64,000 nucleotides of DNA from Pseudoalteromonas sp. P1-25 (GTDB taxonomy: Bacteria; Pseudomonadota; Gammaproteobacteria; Enterobacterales; Alteromonadaceae), in contig NZ_LKDW01000002.1 of the NCBI RefSeq assembly GCF_001401805.1, positions 248,001 through 312,000 of the forward strand, in the 5' to 3' direction. The notes beneath the pieces were generated by a model, which had not been told where the DNA came from, did no database searches, and saw nothing but the letters and a program-made list of their open reading frames with translations. Both the position numbers and the translations under genes were made by a program. Shown piece after piece: positions 18,122 to 26,810 of this stretch (its first letter is position 1; every line of letters starts with the position of its first letter).

Positions 18122-18607
18122 TAATTCAGGTTCTGAAGCTTACCAAGAAATTTTAAATAATAATGCCCAGCCTTAATTAACTATTAAGCTCCTCTGGGCT
18201 TCTTATCGTTTGATGAATAAGTTATTGCCAATACAATTAAAAATTACTATACCTCGTTTTTATTCGAGTACAAAAATGTGCAATTTTCTCTTTTTCTTGA
18301 ATATGGGAGGAAAGTCATTAAAACTGGATTTAAGAACACGTAGTGCGAGGGTATTTTAATGTCTGCTTTAAGCTGTGAGTTAATCTATCTAAACACTTTA
18401 GATCTTTAAAGTATTTGCGTTAACGAGAAATGAGTTAGACTGGAAAAGCAGCTTTGGCACAAATCGGTTACTCATTGTAAGGTTTGATTCAATTCTAGAA
18501 ATCAAATTTGGCAGATCAAGTTATGACTTATTCAGTCAAGCATCATTTTTTTATTCTGGTAGACTTTGTCGTTTTAAATCTTTCTTTAAACTGTGGGTTA
18601 TTAATAT
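18122..18607. other. Noncoding stretch between umuD and the intact Zn-ribbon gene
   Basis: No gene seen. It holds the second hairpin repeat (18477-18527) and presumably the promoters for umuDC (leftward) and the Zn-ribbon gene (rightward). Confidence 0.5.
18477..18527. repeat. Hairpin repeat, copy B
   Basis: The stem AGGTTTGATT ... AATCAAATTT is followed by GGCAGATCAAGTT. It is similar over its whole length to copy A at 15621-15670, with the same spacing and a changed loop. Copies A and B bracket the HNH-umuCD cargo block. Confidence 0.5.
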
Positions 18608-19381
18608 ATGTTCGTTGTTGATTTGATTTTTGACTGCTACCAAGATACTTCTTTAGCAGATGCAGAACATGCGATTATTCAACTAGTGAATGCATTTCGA
18701 TTTAATGGTCAGATTATCGGGGATGAGTTTCCAACAGTTTTGAATGAAGGGTATTTTGTTACTCGTGTTATGTGTCCAGAAAAAGATTCTCTTCACCCTT
18801 TGAATCATAGCCCATTTGTGAAGCACAGCCTTGATAAACTCACAGAAGTTGGACTCCTTCATCCAAAAGTAAAAGTAATTGGGCAAGATATACACTCTAA
18901 TGGTTCAGATGAATGTAAAGAGCCAAGCAGCTATATCATTTATACGACTTATGTACACACATGTAGCCCGATCTATTGCGGTGATGACTTTCTTCCAGTC
19001 CCGTTATACAAGTTACCTGCAATCTCAAATGGTGACTATAAGGCATTGATAAAATGGAAAGAAGATTGGCAATCTTGCGATCAGATCCAGATCAATGCAG
19101 CTACTAGGTGTGAGTTTGCAGCTATTAAAGAGCTTGCCGATGTTGATAGTGATTTGTACAGAAGAGGGCAGTCTCTAAGGAAGAGAATAGCCTACTTAAC
19201 TGGCAAGCCTGTGTATTATTATCTATATCGAGTTGGTGGTCAAAGTAAAGAATCAGAGCTTGAGCGCAAATGTCCAAGTTGTGATGGTGACTGGCTACTA
19301 GACGAAGCGTGGTTTGGATTATTTGACTTTAAATGTGACACTTGTGGAATAGTTTCAAATATTTCGTGGGATCATCAGTAA
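18608..19381 (+). CDS. Intact island copy of the DUF2310-type Zn-ribbon protein (the gene split by the island)
   Basis: The 257-residue protein has a conserved N-terminal alpha/beta domain (MFVVDLIFDCYQD onward) and a C-terminal zinc ribbon with Cys222/Cys225 and Cys243/Cys246. I recall this as the DUF2310 Zn-ribbon family, of unknown function and possibly nucleic-acid binding. Its length equals exactly the rejoined host gene (158 + 99 codons). By eye about three quarters of residues are identical to the host fragments, so it comes from a related but distinct genome rather than from a recent duplication. It converges on the recombinase operon. It probably supplies the function lost by insertion. 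Confidence 0.88.
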   Translation: MFVVDLIFDCYQDTSLADAEHAIIQLVNAFRFNGQIIGDEFPTVLNEGYFVTRVMCPEKDSLHPLNHSPFVKHSLDKLTEVGLLHPKVKVIGQDIHSNGSDECKEPSSYIIYTTYVHTCSPIYCGDDFLPVPLYKLPAISNGDYKALIKWKEDWQSCDQIQINAATRCEFAAIKELADVDSDLYRRGQSLRKRIAYLTGKPVYYYLYRVGGQSKESELERKCPSCDGDWLLDEAWFGLFDFKCDTCGIVSNISWDHQ

Positions 19382-19678
19382 ACTGAGACTTTTAGGAAAG
19401 TTCAATTTAGCGATCAAGAGAAATTTAGCTAATGTGATAATTGGAAACATATCTCTTAATAGCGGGCTTTCAATTAAGCTTTCCTTTATATTCTTGTTTA
19501 ATTCATCTAGTAAGAGTTGTCTACTAACTAACTCAAACTAGATAAGAGAAGAGGCGGTGACGCCTTTAAAGCCCTTTCTCTAGATGTATTCAATACGACT
19601 TTCATACCATGTCTTTGCTAGTAAAATTAATAGCGACCTTTCTAATTTGGCATTTCAAATTAAGGCTTAATCGAAAAT
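19382..19678. other. Noncoding stretch between convergent Zn-ribbon gene and recombinase operon
   Basis: No gene, repeat or clear terminator seen in about 300 bases of AT-rich sequence. Confidence 0.4.
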
Positions 19679-20197
19679 TTAATCATCTTTTTTGTTTTTT
19701 GAAATATGAACAATTTCGGCTAATTGGTGTGCGGCCCTCATTCTAGCTTGCCTTTCACTTGTCGGAATAGCTTCCCAAAGTGCAGCTAGCATGTTGTTAA
19801 CTTCAGTAAGGTCTTTTTCAATTACAGTGTCTTTATTGCTAACTTCAGCTAAAAGGCATTTATTTTGTTTTGTCAGAGTTTTGTTTTTCTCTTTGAGAGA
19901 ATGATTTTTTTCGACTAGTTTAATGTATTCTGGGTGTGAACTTATATCACCGAGGGGGTTTGCCGTAGCAGTAACTATCGCATCGATCTCTCTTTCAATA
20001 TGCTTATAATATTTTCGAATTAATCCATTTCCTTTTCCGGCTTCAATTTCAACATTTTGTTTATTAAGCTTAACCGTTTTACCTGCTTTTGTTTTTTCAA
20101 TAAGCTCTGGGCTAGTAAGTTTACCATCACGAATATTTTGTATAGCAACACGTAATTTTTGTTCAGTTTGTTTATAGCTTTTATCTCTAGAGTTCAT
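19679..20197 (-). CDS. Small coiled-coil protein of the recombinase operon (TnpC/VPA1267-like role)
   Basis: The 172-residue protein has a basic N-terminal half (KLRVAIQNIRDGKLTSPELI, then TVKLNKQNVEIEAGKG) that may bind DNA, and a coiled coil at about 95-145 (HSLKEKNKTLTKQNKCLLAE). This layout resembles the third proteins of Tn554-type modules (TnpC) and the small partners of Vibrio island recombinases. It is the last gene of the operon and its start shares one base with the stop of the 744-aa recombinase gene. It is probably an accessory factor in excision or integration. That is inference from position. Confidence 0.65.
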   Translation of the reverse strand: MNSRDKSYKQTEQKLRVAIQNIRDGKLTSPELIEKTKAGKTVKLNKQNVEIEAGKGNGLIRKYYKHIEREIDAIVTATANPLGDISSHPEYIKLVEKNHSLKEKNKTLTKQNKCLLAEVSNKDTVIEKDLTEVNNMLAALWEAIPTSERQARMRAAHQLAEIVHISKNKKDD

Positions 20198-22431
20198 TAG
20201 CTTATGCTCCTTGTTACTATTACCATATCCAGAATTTTCTTATTGAATTGGTAAGGTTCATAATCAAAATTTAGGTCTGACATAATTTTTTCTGAAGCTT
20301 TAATTTGTGTAAAAAGTCTTGCAGCAGTTGATGGGCTGAGATCATTCAACTCCTCTAGTAAAGAAAGGTGTCGCATGGCTTCAAATCTGGTTGATTCAGC
20401 AAAAACAACGTCTTCTATATAGTCATAATCACAATCAACACATTCAGTGAGGTCAATGTTAACTCTCATAGAGCACTGTTTATTTGTGCAATACATGCCT
20501 GGGGCGATAGCATGTATATGTTCTTTTTCAGCGCTTAACTGTTTGTACCAAAAGTCAGGGTTCAATAGTGACTTATTACCACCTTCTTCAAAATAGTTTT
20601 TTCCTAACTTTGCAATTTCAAGGGTTTTTTGCTTCCCCTTACCGCCAGCGATACGCTCACGGTTAGCTATTTTATTGAATATACGAGCAAAAATTTTAGC
20701 TTTTGATTGTAAGCGCTGATCTTGAATTTCTGAGTAAAACTTTAGAAATGAACTCGCATTCCTTGCATACCACCGAGTCATGTGAAGCGATACATGGCTA
20801 AATTGTTGTTTTAAAGCTGGGAATGAACACAACTCAAAGCCGACCAAGTAGTAAGCAAGGCTTCTTCGACACATGTGTGTTGTAATTTGAAATCTCTCTT
20901 TAATTTTAAACTGATGTTTTTTTTCTGATTTGTCTAGGTACTCGACGTCTGTTTTATCTAGTTTTAGATTTATTCTTCCAGTGGCATTTAGTGCATTAAA
21001 GTTATTGTTTAATAGATAGTCTAATGTTTTTAAATTAAGTGTTTCAGGTACTAATCTGTCTAATGAATAAAATAGCTTTGTACTAGACTTTGCTCTCTTT
21101 CTTTGTGGATTCATTAATGCACTTAATACTTTGAAAGATTTGTAACCGACTTCAGTTGTGACATAAACATCATCTTTGGTCTGACTGTTACCAGTGATTT
21201 TACTCTGTCTTGTTGTTAGCAAATAAATTGTTTCTTCCTGAAAGGGGTTATAAGCTTCGGAAGCTTTGTGTTCTGGTTTTATTGGCGATTTATTTAGTGG
21301 TTCGTCCTTTGGAGCTTTAGTTTTTTGTGCGCCATGCATATGGTGCATTGAGTGAAGTTCATTAACCCGCATTCCAGATAAAAATAGACACAGCCAACTA
21401 GCTGATATAATTAATTCTTTTCTAAATTCTTTGAATTGAGTAAAGTTAACTGTTTCACCGTTAAGGGTTTGAAATAAAGTTTTCTTCACTCTTTTTGTCG
21501 GCATAGTTAATGACACTTGGTTCTTTTTAAATAACTCAATCCACAGTTTATTCTTTTCAAAATCTACTAGCTCGATACCATTTTCTTTCAAATCATGTAA
21601 AAAACCCTTTGCTGATTTAGTGGCTTTTTCTCTTTTTGACAGTTTTACAAGCCCATGCCGCAACTTATAGATCCTGTCAGCTTGCTGTTCATCTATAAAT
21701 TTCTGAAATTTTTCTGCTTGAGTCTTTAAAGTGTGTAATTCAAAGTAGGCTTGTTTAATTAGAGTCGAGTATTGATTTAATATCTCGGTATAAATACGTA
21801 GGGGGATAACTGGATATTGTTTTGCTTCTTCAATTGCAACCTTTAAGTCTTTTTGTGAAATAGTGTTATAAAAAGACATATCAAAGTGTAGATGTTGAGC
21901 GCTTTTGATCAGGGCATTCAATCCTGACAAGCTATCCTTCTTACTAAATTTGTATCCTAAACTGTTGACTTCAAAAAGAGAGTCTTCTGTAAGTTGCGAA
22001 AAACTACTCATATTGTTACTCATAAGAAATGGAATCAGTTTTCTTAGAGAACGAATATGACTCCCGATATTATTGAACGTTACTTTGTCTTTACAGAAGT
22101 AGACTTGGGCTAAAGCAAAGCACTTTATCTCATTTATTAAGTTTTCATGTACTTCAGAGTGTATGTGTGTGACATTTCCCGTGTCATTATTAAAAACTAA
22201 ATTGCTAACTGACTTTGCTTGGAGTTTAGAATCAAGAAACTTCCATGTGTTTTCTTTGAAAAAAATTGTTATGTTTTGATCTTGATAAACAATTAGCTCC
22301 TTTAATTTTTTCCAGTTTCCTTCAGCCAGTGCTGGTAAAATTGTCTTGTAAATATATGTAGTATCAAAAGTAGTAATATGCTCATAATTTCTGACATTTT
22401 TGGGGCTATTAGAAGTGATATTATCGATCAT
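20197..22431 (-). CDS. Large tyrosine recombinase (GmtZ/TnpB-like) with C-terminal Cys cluster
   Basis: The 744-residue protein keeps the tyrosine recombinase residues: Arg355 in SGMRVNELHS, His519-x-x-Arg522 in THMCRRSLAY, His546 in FSHVSLHM and the nucleophile candidate Tyr555 in TRWYARN. The N-terminal 300 residues are unassigned. A C-terminal group of five cysteines (CTNKQCSMRVNIDLTECVDC) may bind zinc. The start overlaps the upstream gene by 11 bases. It belongs to a set of recombinase genes on one strand, as in Tn554 and the Gamma-Mobile-Trio islands. It is presumably active in site-specific integration of this island. Confidence 0.85.
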   Translation of the reverse strand: MIDNITSNSPKNVRNYEHITTFDTTYIYKTILPALAEGNWKKLKELIVYQDQNITIFFKENTWKFLDSKLQAKSVSNLVFNNDTGNVTHIHSEVHENLINEIKCFALAQVYFCKDKVTFNNIGSHIRSLRKLIPFLMSNNMSSFSQLTEDSLFEVNSLGYKFSKKDSLSGLNALIKSAQHLHFDMSFYNTISQKDLKVAIEEAKQYPVIPLRIYTEILNQYSTLIKQAYFELHTLKTQAEKFQKFIDEQQADRIYKLRHGLVKLSKREKATKSAKGFLHDLKENGIELVDFEKNKLWIELFKKNQVSLTMPTKRVKKTLFQTLNGETVNFTQFKEFRKELIISASWLCLFLSGMRVNELHSMHHMHGAQKTKAPKDEPLNKSPIKPEHKASEAYNPFQEETIYLLTTRQSKITGNSQTKDDVYVTTEVGYKSFKVLSALMNPQRKRAKSSTKLFYSLDRLVPETLNLKTLDYLLNNNFNALNATGRINLKLDKTDVEYLDKSEKKHQFKIKERFQITTHMCRRSLAYYLVGFELCSFPALKQQFSHVSLHMTRWYARNASSFLKFYSEIQDQRLQSKAKIFARIFNKIANRERIAGGKGKQKTLEIAKLGKNYFEEGGNKSLLNPDFWYKQLSAEKEHIHAIAPGMYCTNKQCSMRVNIDLTECVDCDYDYIEDVVFAESTRFEAMRHLSLLEELNDLSPSTAARLFTQIKASEKIMSDLNFDYEPYQFNKKILDMVIVTRSIS

Positions 22432-24916
22432 ACTTTGTAGCTCCTATCGCAAAGTTCAGAATCAAGTGCTCGTCAGAAAATAATGGGTAAATTCCATTTT
22501 TTAGTCTCTTGTCTAAAGCTTTGTTAAATGTGTTTGACGGTATTTGCTCTAAGAGAAGCTCAAAGCGTTCTATTTTCATTAAAACGCGACTGTTAACGGT
22601 TGGTAGAAGCGATAAGCTGCTTCTTAAAGCTTCGATAAAGCTGATTAGCTTATAAATAGAGTGTGGATCATCAACAAGCTTTGCTGAACTACAGAAGATG
22701 CACAAGTCTAGCTGGTAGCAAGTGATGTCTTCATTCTGATGTATAATTGAGTTATTTAACGCAAATTTTCTCGCAGCGTAATGATAGTCTTTTTCCCCAT
22801 CAATTTCTGGTTTGCCATTACAATGAATCCCATTCGGGTTTGTTGGTGTTTTTAATTCTTTATATTCATCGTAAGCTAACACTTCAATTTTATTTGTGAC
22901 TTTTACTCTTTGTTTAGACTCTTCTAATGAGTTACCTTTTGCAATATTTTCAATTGTTTGTATGCCTTGGGAGACCATTTTCTTATTTTGAATGGGGTGC
23001 CCGTTGATATAGCTTTTTTCAAGCGTTGCTTTTTCATTTTGAAGTATTGATCGAGCTGAACGACCTCGATCTGCCTCACTATACTCTTGATCGCTTGTTG
23101 TTAACCTGAGCTTTGATGATGATAAAACTAAGAAGAAGTTGCCTGAGCTGACCCCAAGTCTAGTGACAAGGTTTGGACTGATTATCGACTCGATACTTTG
23201 CCATTGATAAGTTTTATCACGCTTGCCGAGAGGAAGTAAAAAAGCAGGCTTATTTTTTCTTTTTGGGTTAGTTTGCTGATACTGAGACGGCAGCCTATTA
23301 TAGGTTTGCGCGTAGCTTTCTAAGCTTAATAAAAACTTCTTAAACTTTCTTTCAGTTATGAAAGAGCCTGCTTTACCATCTAAATAACTGAAAGAAACAT
23401 TAATTTTATTAGGGTTATCTTCATTTGCCAGGATTGTCAGAGGCATAATAATGTTGCGAAGCGGTAAATTAGTCATACAAGACAAAGCTGCAAAAGCAAG
23501 TTCGATGCTTCTACGTTTAATGCTATTAGCGTGAAGTTCTCTTTGTATTTTGCTGATAATCAGTGAGTTTTTCCCACTTGTTTTAGTAACGATTTCAGTG
23601 CATACAGAGTGGTTCTGCACTTGTTTAAACCTGTGAATAAAGTGTTCAGCAAGATAACTTCTTTGATCAGAAAGCAAGCATAAGTTTTGAGAAATTACAT
23701 TGCTAGCGTATGAGATGTGAAGGGGGACCTCTTCTCCATTAGAGTTAATACTAAAAAACACTTTTCCGTATTCGGAACTTGAATAGAGCTTAGAAACTTC
23801 TTCTAATTTATTTATAAAATCCATCCCACTCTCAATAGCGAATTTGTCACTTTTATGAATCGGTGTTTTAATGAATCCAGCTTCATTATCTGGCTCTTCG
23901 CCTAAAGTGCCTTTTAACTCAGGGTGAGTTGTAGCAGATGGATCTTCTCTAAAGAGCGCTTCTATAGATTTATACGATCTTCCTTTGTATGCTTTGATCC
24001 AGCAGTTACTTGAAGTCTTATCTCTGTAGTTTTCAACGAAAACGGGGTGGTGCAATTCTAATACTGGCGTTTTGTTAAACGCTGTGAAATAGCAAAAGAG
24101 TAGATATCCCGCTGTCATGCATTGATGCAATGGGGAACATGGCCCAAATCTCCCTTTGTTTTGTCCAACAGTCACATAAACCTTTTGATTATTTTGTTTA
24201 TCGACAACAACTTTTAATTGTTCAGGTGGAAGTTCATTACCTGACTTGTGGTAGTGAATTAATTGGGTCGCTAGCGAACCGAAGTAAAAGCTTAAACGGC
24301 GTATCATCACTGATAACTCATTATGAGTATATGCTGTTGTGCCAGACTGATTTTTTAATTTAAACACTGTTAATGAGCTTTGAAGCGGTAATATATTAAA
24401 ATTCAAAGCAACTAAGATTTGATCAATTACGCTCTTGTAACTCGCAGCAGTACGTTCTTTTAAGCCGATTTCCTCATCGTTTTTATACTCAAAGTAATCC
24501 TTTTTTCTTGACTCATATAGTGCTACAAGTCTCCATAACTCTCCTCCACTGCCAAGGTATGATAGGTAACCAACTTCAGAAAACGGTGAAATATTTAAAT
24601 TATCGCAATAACAAATGTACGGACGAAAAACTACATAAAACTGGTAAATTGAATCATCAGAGTATTCATCTTTTCTTTTTCTATGTAAAAATTTATAAAA
24701 TAACTTTACTTCGGCTTGCCTATTGTAGGTAGGATATCCAAGCTTTTGATTACATTTATAGTAACTTAACTCGCCGATATTTAATTTTTTTTCACTATGG
24801 CTTTTTAACGTTAAAGAGAATGGCAAATCTCTTTTTGTTCCTAAGCTTTCTATTTTATTTTTTGTATCATCATGAACTGTTTCAAGTTCAATATCACAAA
24901 TTGGACTTTTAGCCAT
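22421..24916 (-). CDS. Large recombinase-operon protein, probably a degenerate tyrosine recombinase
   Basis: The 831-residue protein lies between two clear tyrosine recombinases and overlaps the downstream gene by 11 bases. I cannot find the complete R-HxxR-H-Y set. Possible relics are PLRNIIMPL in the middle, KLRLTTSDQEYSEADRGRSA and SYINGHPIQNK later. The C-terminal region has a CYQLDLCIFC cysteine group resembling the Cys clusters of related large recombinases. It is therefore probably a structural or regulatory subunit of a recombinase complex. From memory it corresponds in position to the VPA1269-type proteins of Vibrio island VPaI-6. Function unknown. Confidence 0.6.
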   Translation of the reverse strand: MAKSPICDIELETVHDDTKNKIESLGTKRDLPFSLTLKSHSEKKLNIGELSYYKCNQKLGYPTYNRQAEVKLFYKFLHRKRKDEYSDDSIYQFYVVFRPYICYCDNLNISPFSEVGYLSYLGSGGELWRLVALYESRKKDYFEYKNDEEIGLKERTAASYKSVIDQILVALNFNILPLQSSLTVFKLKNQSGTTAYTHNELSVMIRRLSFYFGSLATQLIHYHKSGNELPPEQLKVVVDKQNNQKVYVTVGQNKGRFGPCSPLHQCMTAGYLLFCYFTAFNKTPVLELHHPVFVENYRDKTSSNCWIKAYKGRSYKSIEALFREDPSATTHPELKGTLGEEPDNEAGFIKTPIHKSDKFAIESGMDFINKLEEVSKLYSSSEYGKVFFSINSNGEEVPLHISYASNVISQNLCLLSDQRSYLAEHFIHRFKQVQNHSVCTEIVTKTSGKNSLIISKIQRELHANSIKRRSIELAFAALSCMTNLPLRNIIMPLTILANEDNPNKINVSFSYLDGKAGSFITERKFKKFLLSLESYAQTYNRLPSQYQQTNPKRKNKPAFLLPLGKRDKTYQWQSIESIISPNLVTRLGVSSGNFFLVLSSSKLRLTTSDQEYSEADRGRSARSILQNEKATLEKSYINGHPIQNKKMVSQGIQTIENIAKGNSLEESKQRVKVTNKIEVLAYDEYKELKTPTNPNGIHCNGKPEIDGEKDYHYAARKFALNNSIIHQNEDITCYQLDLCIFCSSAKLVDDPHSIYKLISFIEALRSSLSLLPTVNSRVLMKIERFELLLEQIPSNTFNKALDKRLKNGIYPLFSDEHLILNFAIGATKYDR

Positions 24917-24919
24917 AGC

Positions 24920-26335
24920 TCACCTCTGCACATTTCTTATAAAGGAGTTTTTGCTGGCTGAGAAGTCTTTCCAATTCTGCTCATCTTGCATATAGTCCAC
25001 ATACTTTTGAGTGTCAGTCGTGCTTTCATGACCCATAATTTCAGCCAGCTCATCAATTAATATTTCGAATAAAGTTCCTCTTTTGCTGTGTTGCTCAAAT
25101 AGCCAGTTTGTCGCAAAGGTTGCTCGCATATCATGGGCTGTGTAGTACCAGTCTATGTTTTCTATACGTATATTATTTCTGACCGTTTCGAAATGCTTTT
25201 GAAGTGTGTTAGTGGAGTAGGGTAGGCCATCTTGTAGTTTTACAAATAAACAATTGTGTCTGAACTGTGCTTTTTTAATAGCACCAGCACGCTCTACTGA
25301 GAATAGATACGCACGCAATTTACACATCAAATCTTCACTGATAACGATGGTGCGCTCTTTATTAAATTTAGTTAGGCAGCCGTTCAAGTTTTCACTAATT
25401 GTCACTTTATAGTTGTCGCTGTGCTTGTGATTCTTGACTACTTCAGAAGCCGGAAAAGTCACAAACTCTTCAAGTCTCAAGCCTGTCTCGGTTGCAAGTT
25501 CAAGCATTAAGTTTTTAATATTTTCTTCGTTAAAATAGCTGCCTCTAGCTGTTTGAATATATTCGTAAAAAACCTGTTTATCTTCTTCAAGCATGGGTTT
25601 GAGAGAGTGAGAAGAAGACGGAGATTGAACTTTACCAAAAGGCGCTGTTAGCCCTGTAGTTTCAACAACAATGCTTCTATCCTTTGAATTAAGGTTAGCG
25701 AGTATATTTCCACGACTTCTTGATTTTCCTTCTATAGTTTTTATATTAAATTCGAAAGGTTTAAATGACTCAGAAAGTCGTAAAACTCTTTGATGATCCA
25801 ACTTAACATAAAACTTAATTATCTTAAGTAGGTAGGTAGCGCATGTACTTGCACTAAAGCGACCTTGGGTTTCATTGACCTTCAGTTCAGGGTTGTAGCT
25901 CTCTTTTTTAACATTTTTTAGTAGAAAATCTCTGAACTGATAAACAACTCCTTTTTCTATTTCTGCATTGCAATCGTAAATTGTTTTTCGACACTTGTGT
26001 AACCATCTGTAAAACATTAATAAAGCTTGGATATGTGTCATTAGAGTGCTTTCATCTTTGTGTAGAGCGACTAAAGAACGTATATACAAAAGAACAGGGA
26101 ATACTAAATTACCTTTTGGGCAGCATAGGTAAGGGGCGCGGATCAAATAGGGTTTTTGTCGTTGCTTAATTTTACACTCAAATATTTCACCTGTTGTTTG
26201 CTCTATTGTTTGAAAGTCAATGTGCTGGCTACCCTGGATGAATTCGATTTTCGGATTTATCTCAGTAGTGAGCCAAACGTAACAATAGTCACCGTTTGCA
26301 TAGCTTGGTGATATAAGTCGTTTTTTTCTAGACAT
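24920..26335 (-). CDS. Site-specific tyrosine recombinase/integrase (GmtY/TnpA-like)
   Basis: The 471-residue protein has an N-terminal SAM-like core-binding region (about 75-190) and a C-terminal catalytic domain. Its residues are Arg287 (TGLRLEE), His401-x-x-Arg404 (HDMRATF), His436 (MGHESTT) and Tyr445 or Tyr448 (KYVDYM). The set is complete, so it should cut and rejoin DNA. It is followed after 3 bases by the 831-aa gene. The upstream 145-aa recombinase-like gene is 37 bases away. It most likely directs insertion into the Zn-ribbon gene together with the 744-aa recombinase. Confidence 0.9.
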   Translation of the reverse strand: MSRKKRLISPSYANGDYCYVWLTTEINPKIEFIQGSQHIDFQTIEQTTGEIFECKIKQRQKPYLIRAPYLCCPKGNLVFPVLLYIRSLVALHKDESTLMTHIQALLMFYRWLHKCRKTIYDCNAEIEKGVVYQFRDFLLKNVKKESYNPELKVNETQGRFSASTCATYLLKIIKFYVKLDHQRVLRLSESFKPFEFNIKTIEGKSRSRGNILANLNSKDRSIVVETTGLTAPFGKVQSPSSSHSLKPMLEEDKQVFYEYIQTARGSYFNEENIKNLMLELATETGLRLEEFVTFPASEVVKNHKHSDNYKVTISENLNGCLTKFNKERTIVISEDLMCKLRAYLFSVERAGAIKKAQFRHNCLFVKLQDGLPYSTNTLQKHFETVRNNIRIENIDWYYTAHDMRATFATNWLFEQHSKRGTLFEILIDELAEIMGHESTTDTQKYVDYMQDEQNWKDFSASKNSFIRNVQR

Positions 26336-26372
26336 GTCTCAATTCCTCTTTATGAATTTTGCCCATCAAGCT

Positions 26373-26810
26373 TCACTTTTTGATATATAACCTTGTGTGT
26401 GATGCATTAGAGTGCCCCATGCAGTGACCCAGGTGTGTTCGCAAATATTCATGCTTAGACTCGAAATGTTGTCTTGTAGTATTTTGGCGTGAGCGATTTG
26501 TATCATCTTTACAATTTTTGACGTCTAGCATGTCAAAATGCGTTTGAAACAACTTGATGGCTTGATAGAGCTTGCGGGAAATAGGAATGAAAAACTGATT
26601 GGTAGTAGAACTAAATTTTGACTTATAAACTAGCACTTGAATAATTTCGTTATCATATCTCATGCGTTTGATTTGCACGCTACCCAAGTTCTGGCAGTTA
26701 TGCCCTGTCTCGAAAATAATCGCCATTGTTAGACGCGCTGATGCTTCTTTGAGAGACATATCTGTAGAGATAATGTGTCGATGAAATATTTCTTTAATTA
26801 GTTTATCCAT
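26373..26810 (-). CDS. Short recombinase-like protein, possibly an accessory or eroded integrase C-terminus
   Basis: The 145-residue protein ends with CMGHSNASHTRLYIKK, the GHS...Y end of a tyrosine recombinase, and has HEYLR shortly before. Its first part (EIFHRHIISTDMSLKEASAR, then TMAIIFETGHNCQNLGSVQI) has no clear catalytic Arg box. It is too short for a complete enzyme. It is the first gene of the recombinase operon and has a normal start, so it may be a real accessory protein. Alternatively it is the remnant of another integrase. I favour neither strongly. Confidence 0.5.
   Translation of the reverse strand: MDKLIKEIFHRHIISTDMSLKEASARLTMAIIFETGHNCQNLGSVQIKRMRYDNEIIQVLVYKSKFSSTTNQFFIPISRKLYQAIKLFQTHFDMLDVKNCKDDTNRSRQNTTRQHFESKHEYLRTHLGHCMGHSNASHTRLYIKK

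Noticed and set aside
15621..18527. Integron attC sites
   Set aside because: The hairpin repeats lack the R'/R'' core-site pattern (GTTRRRY) and there is no IntI-type integrase; cargo genes are on the opposite strand and in operons.
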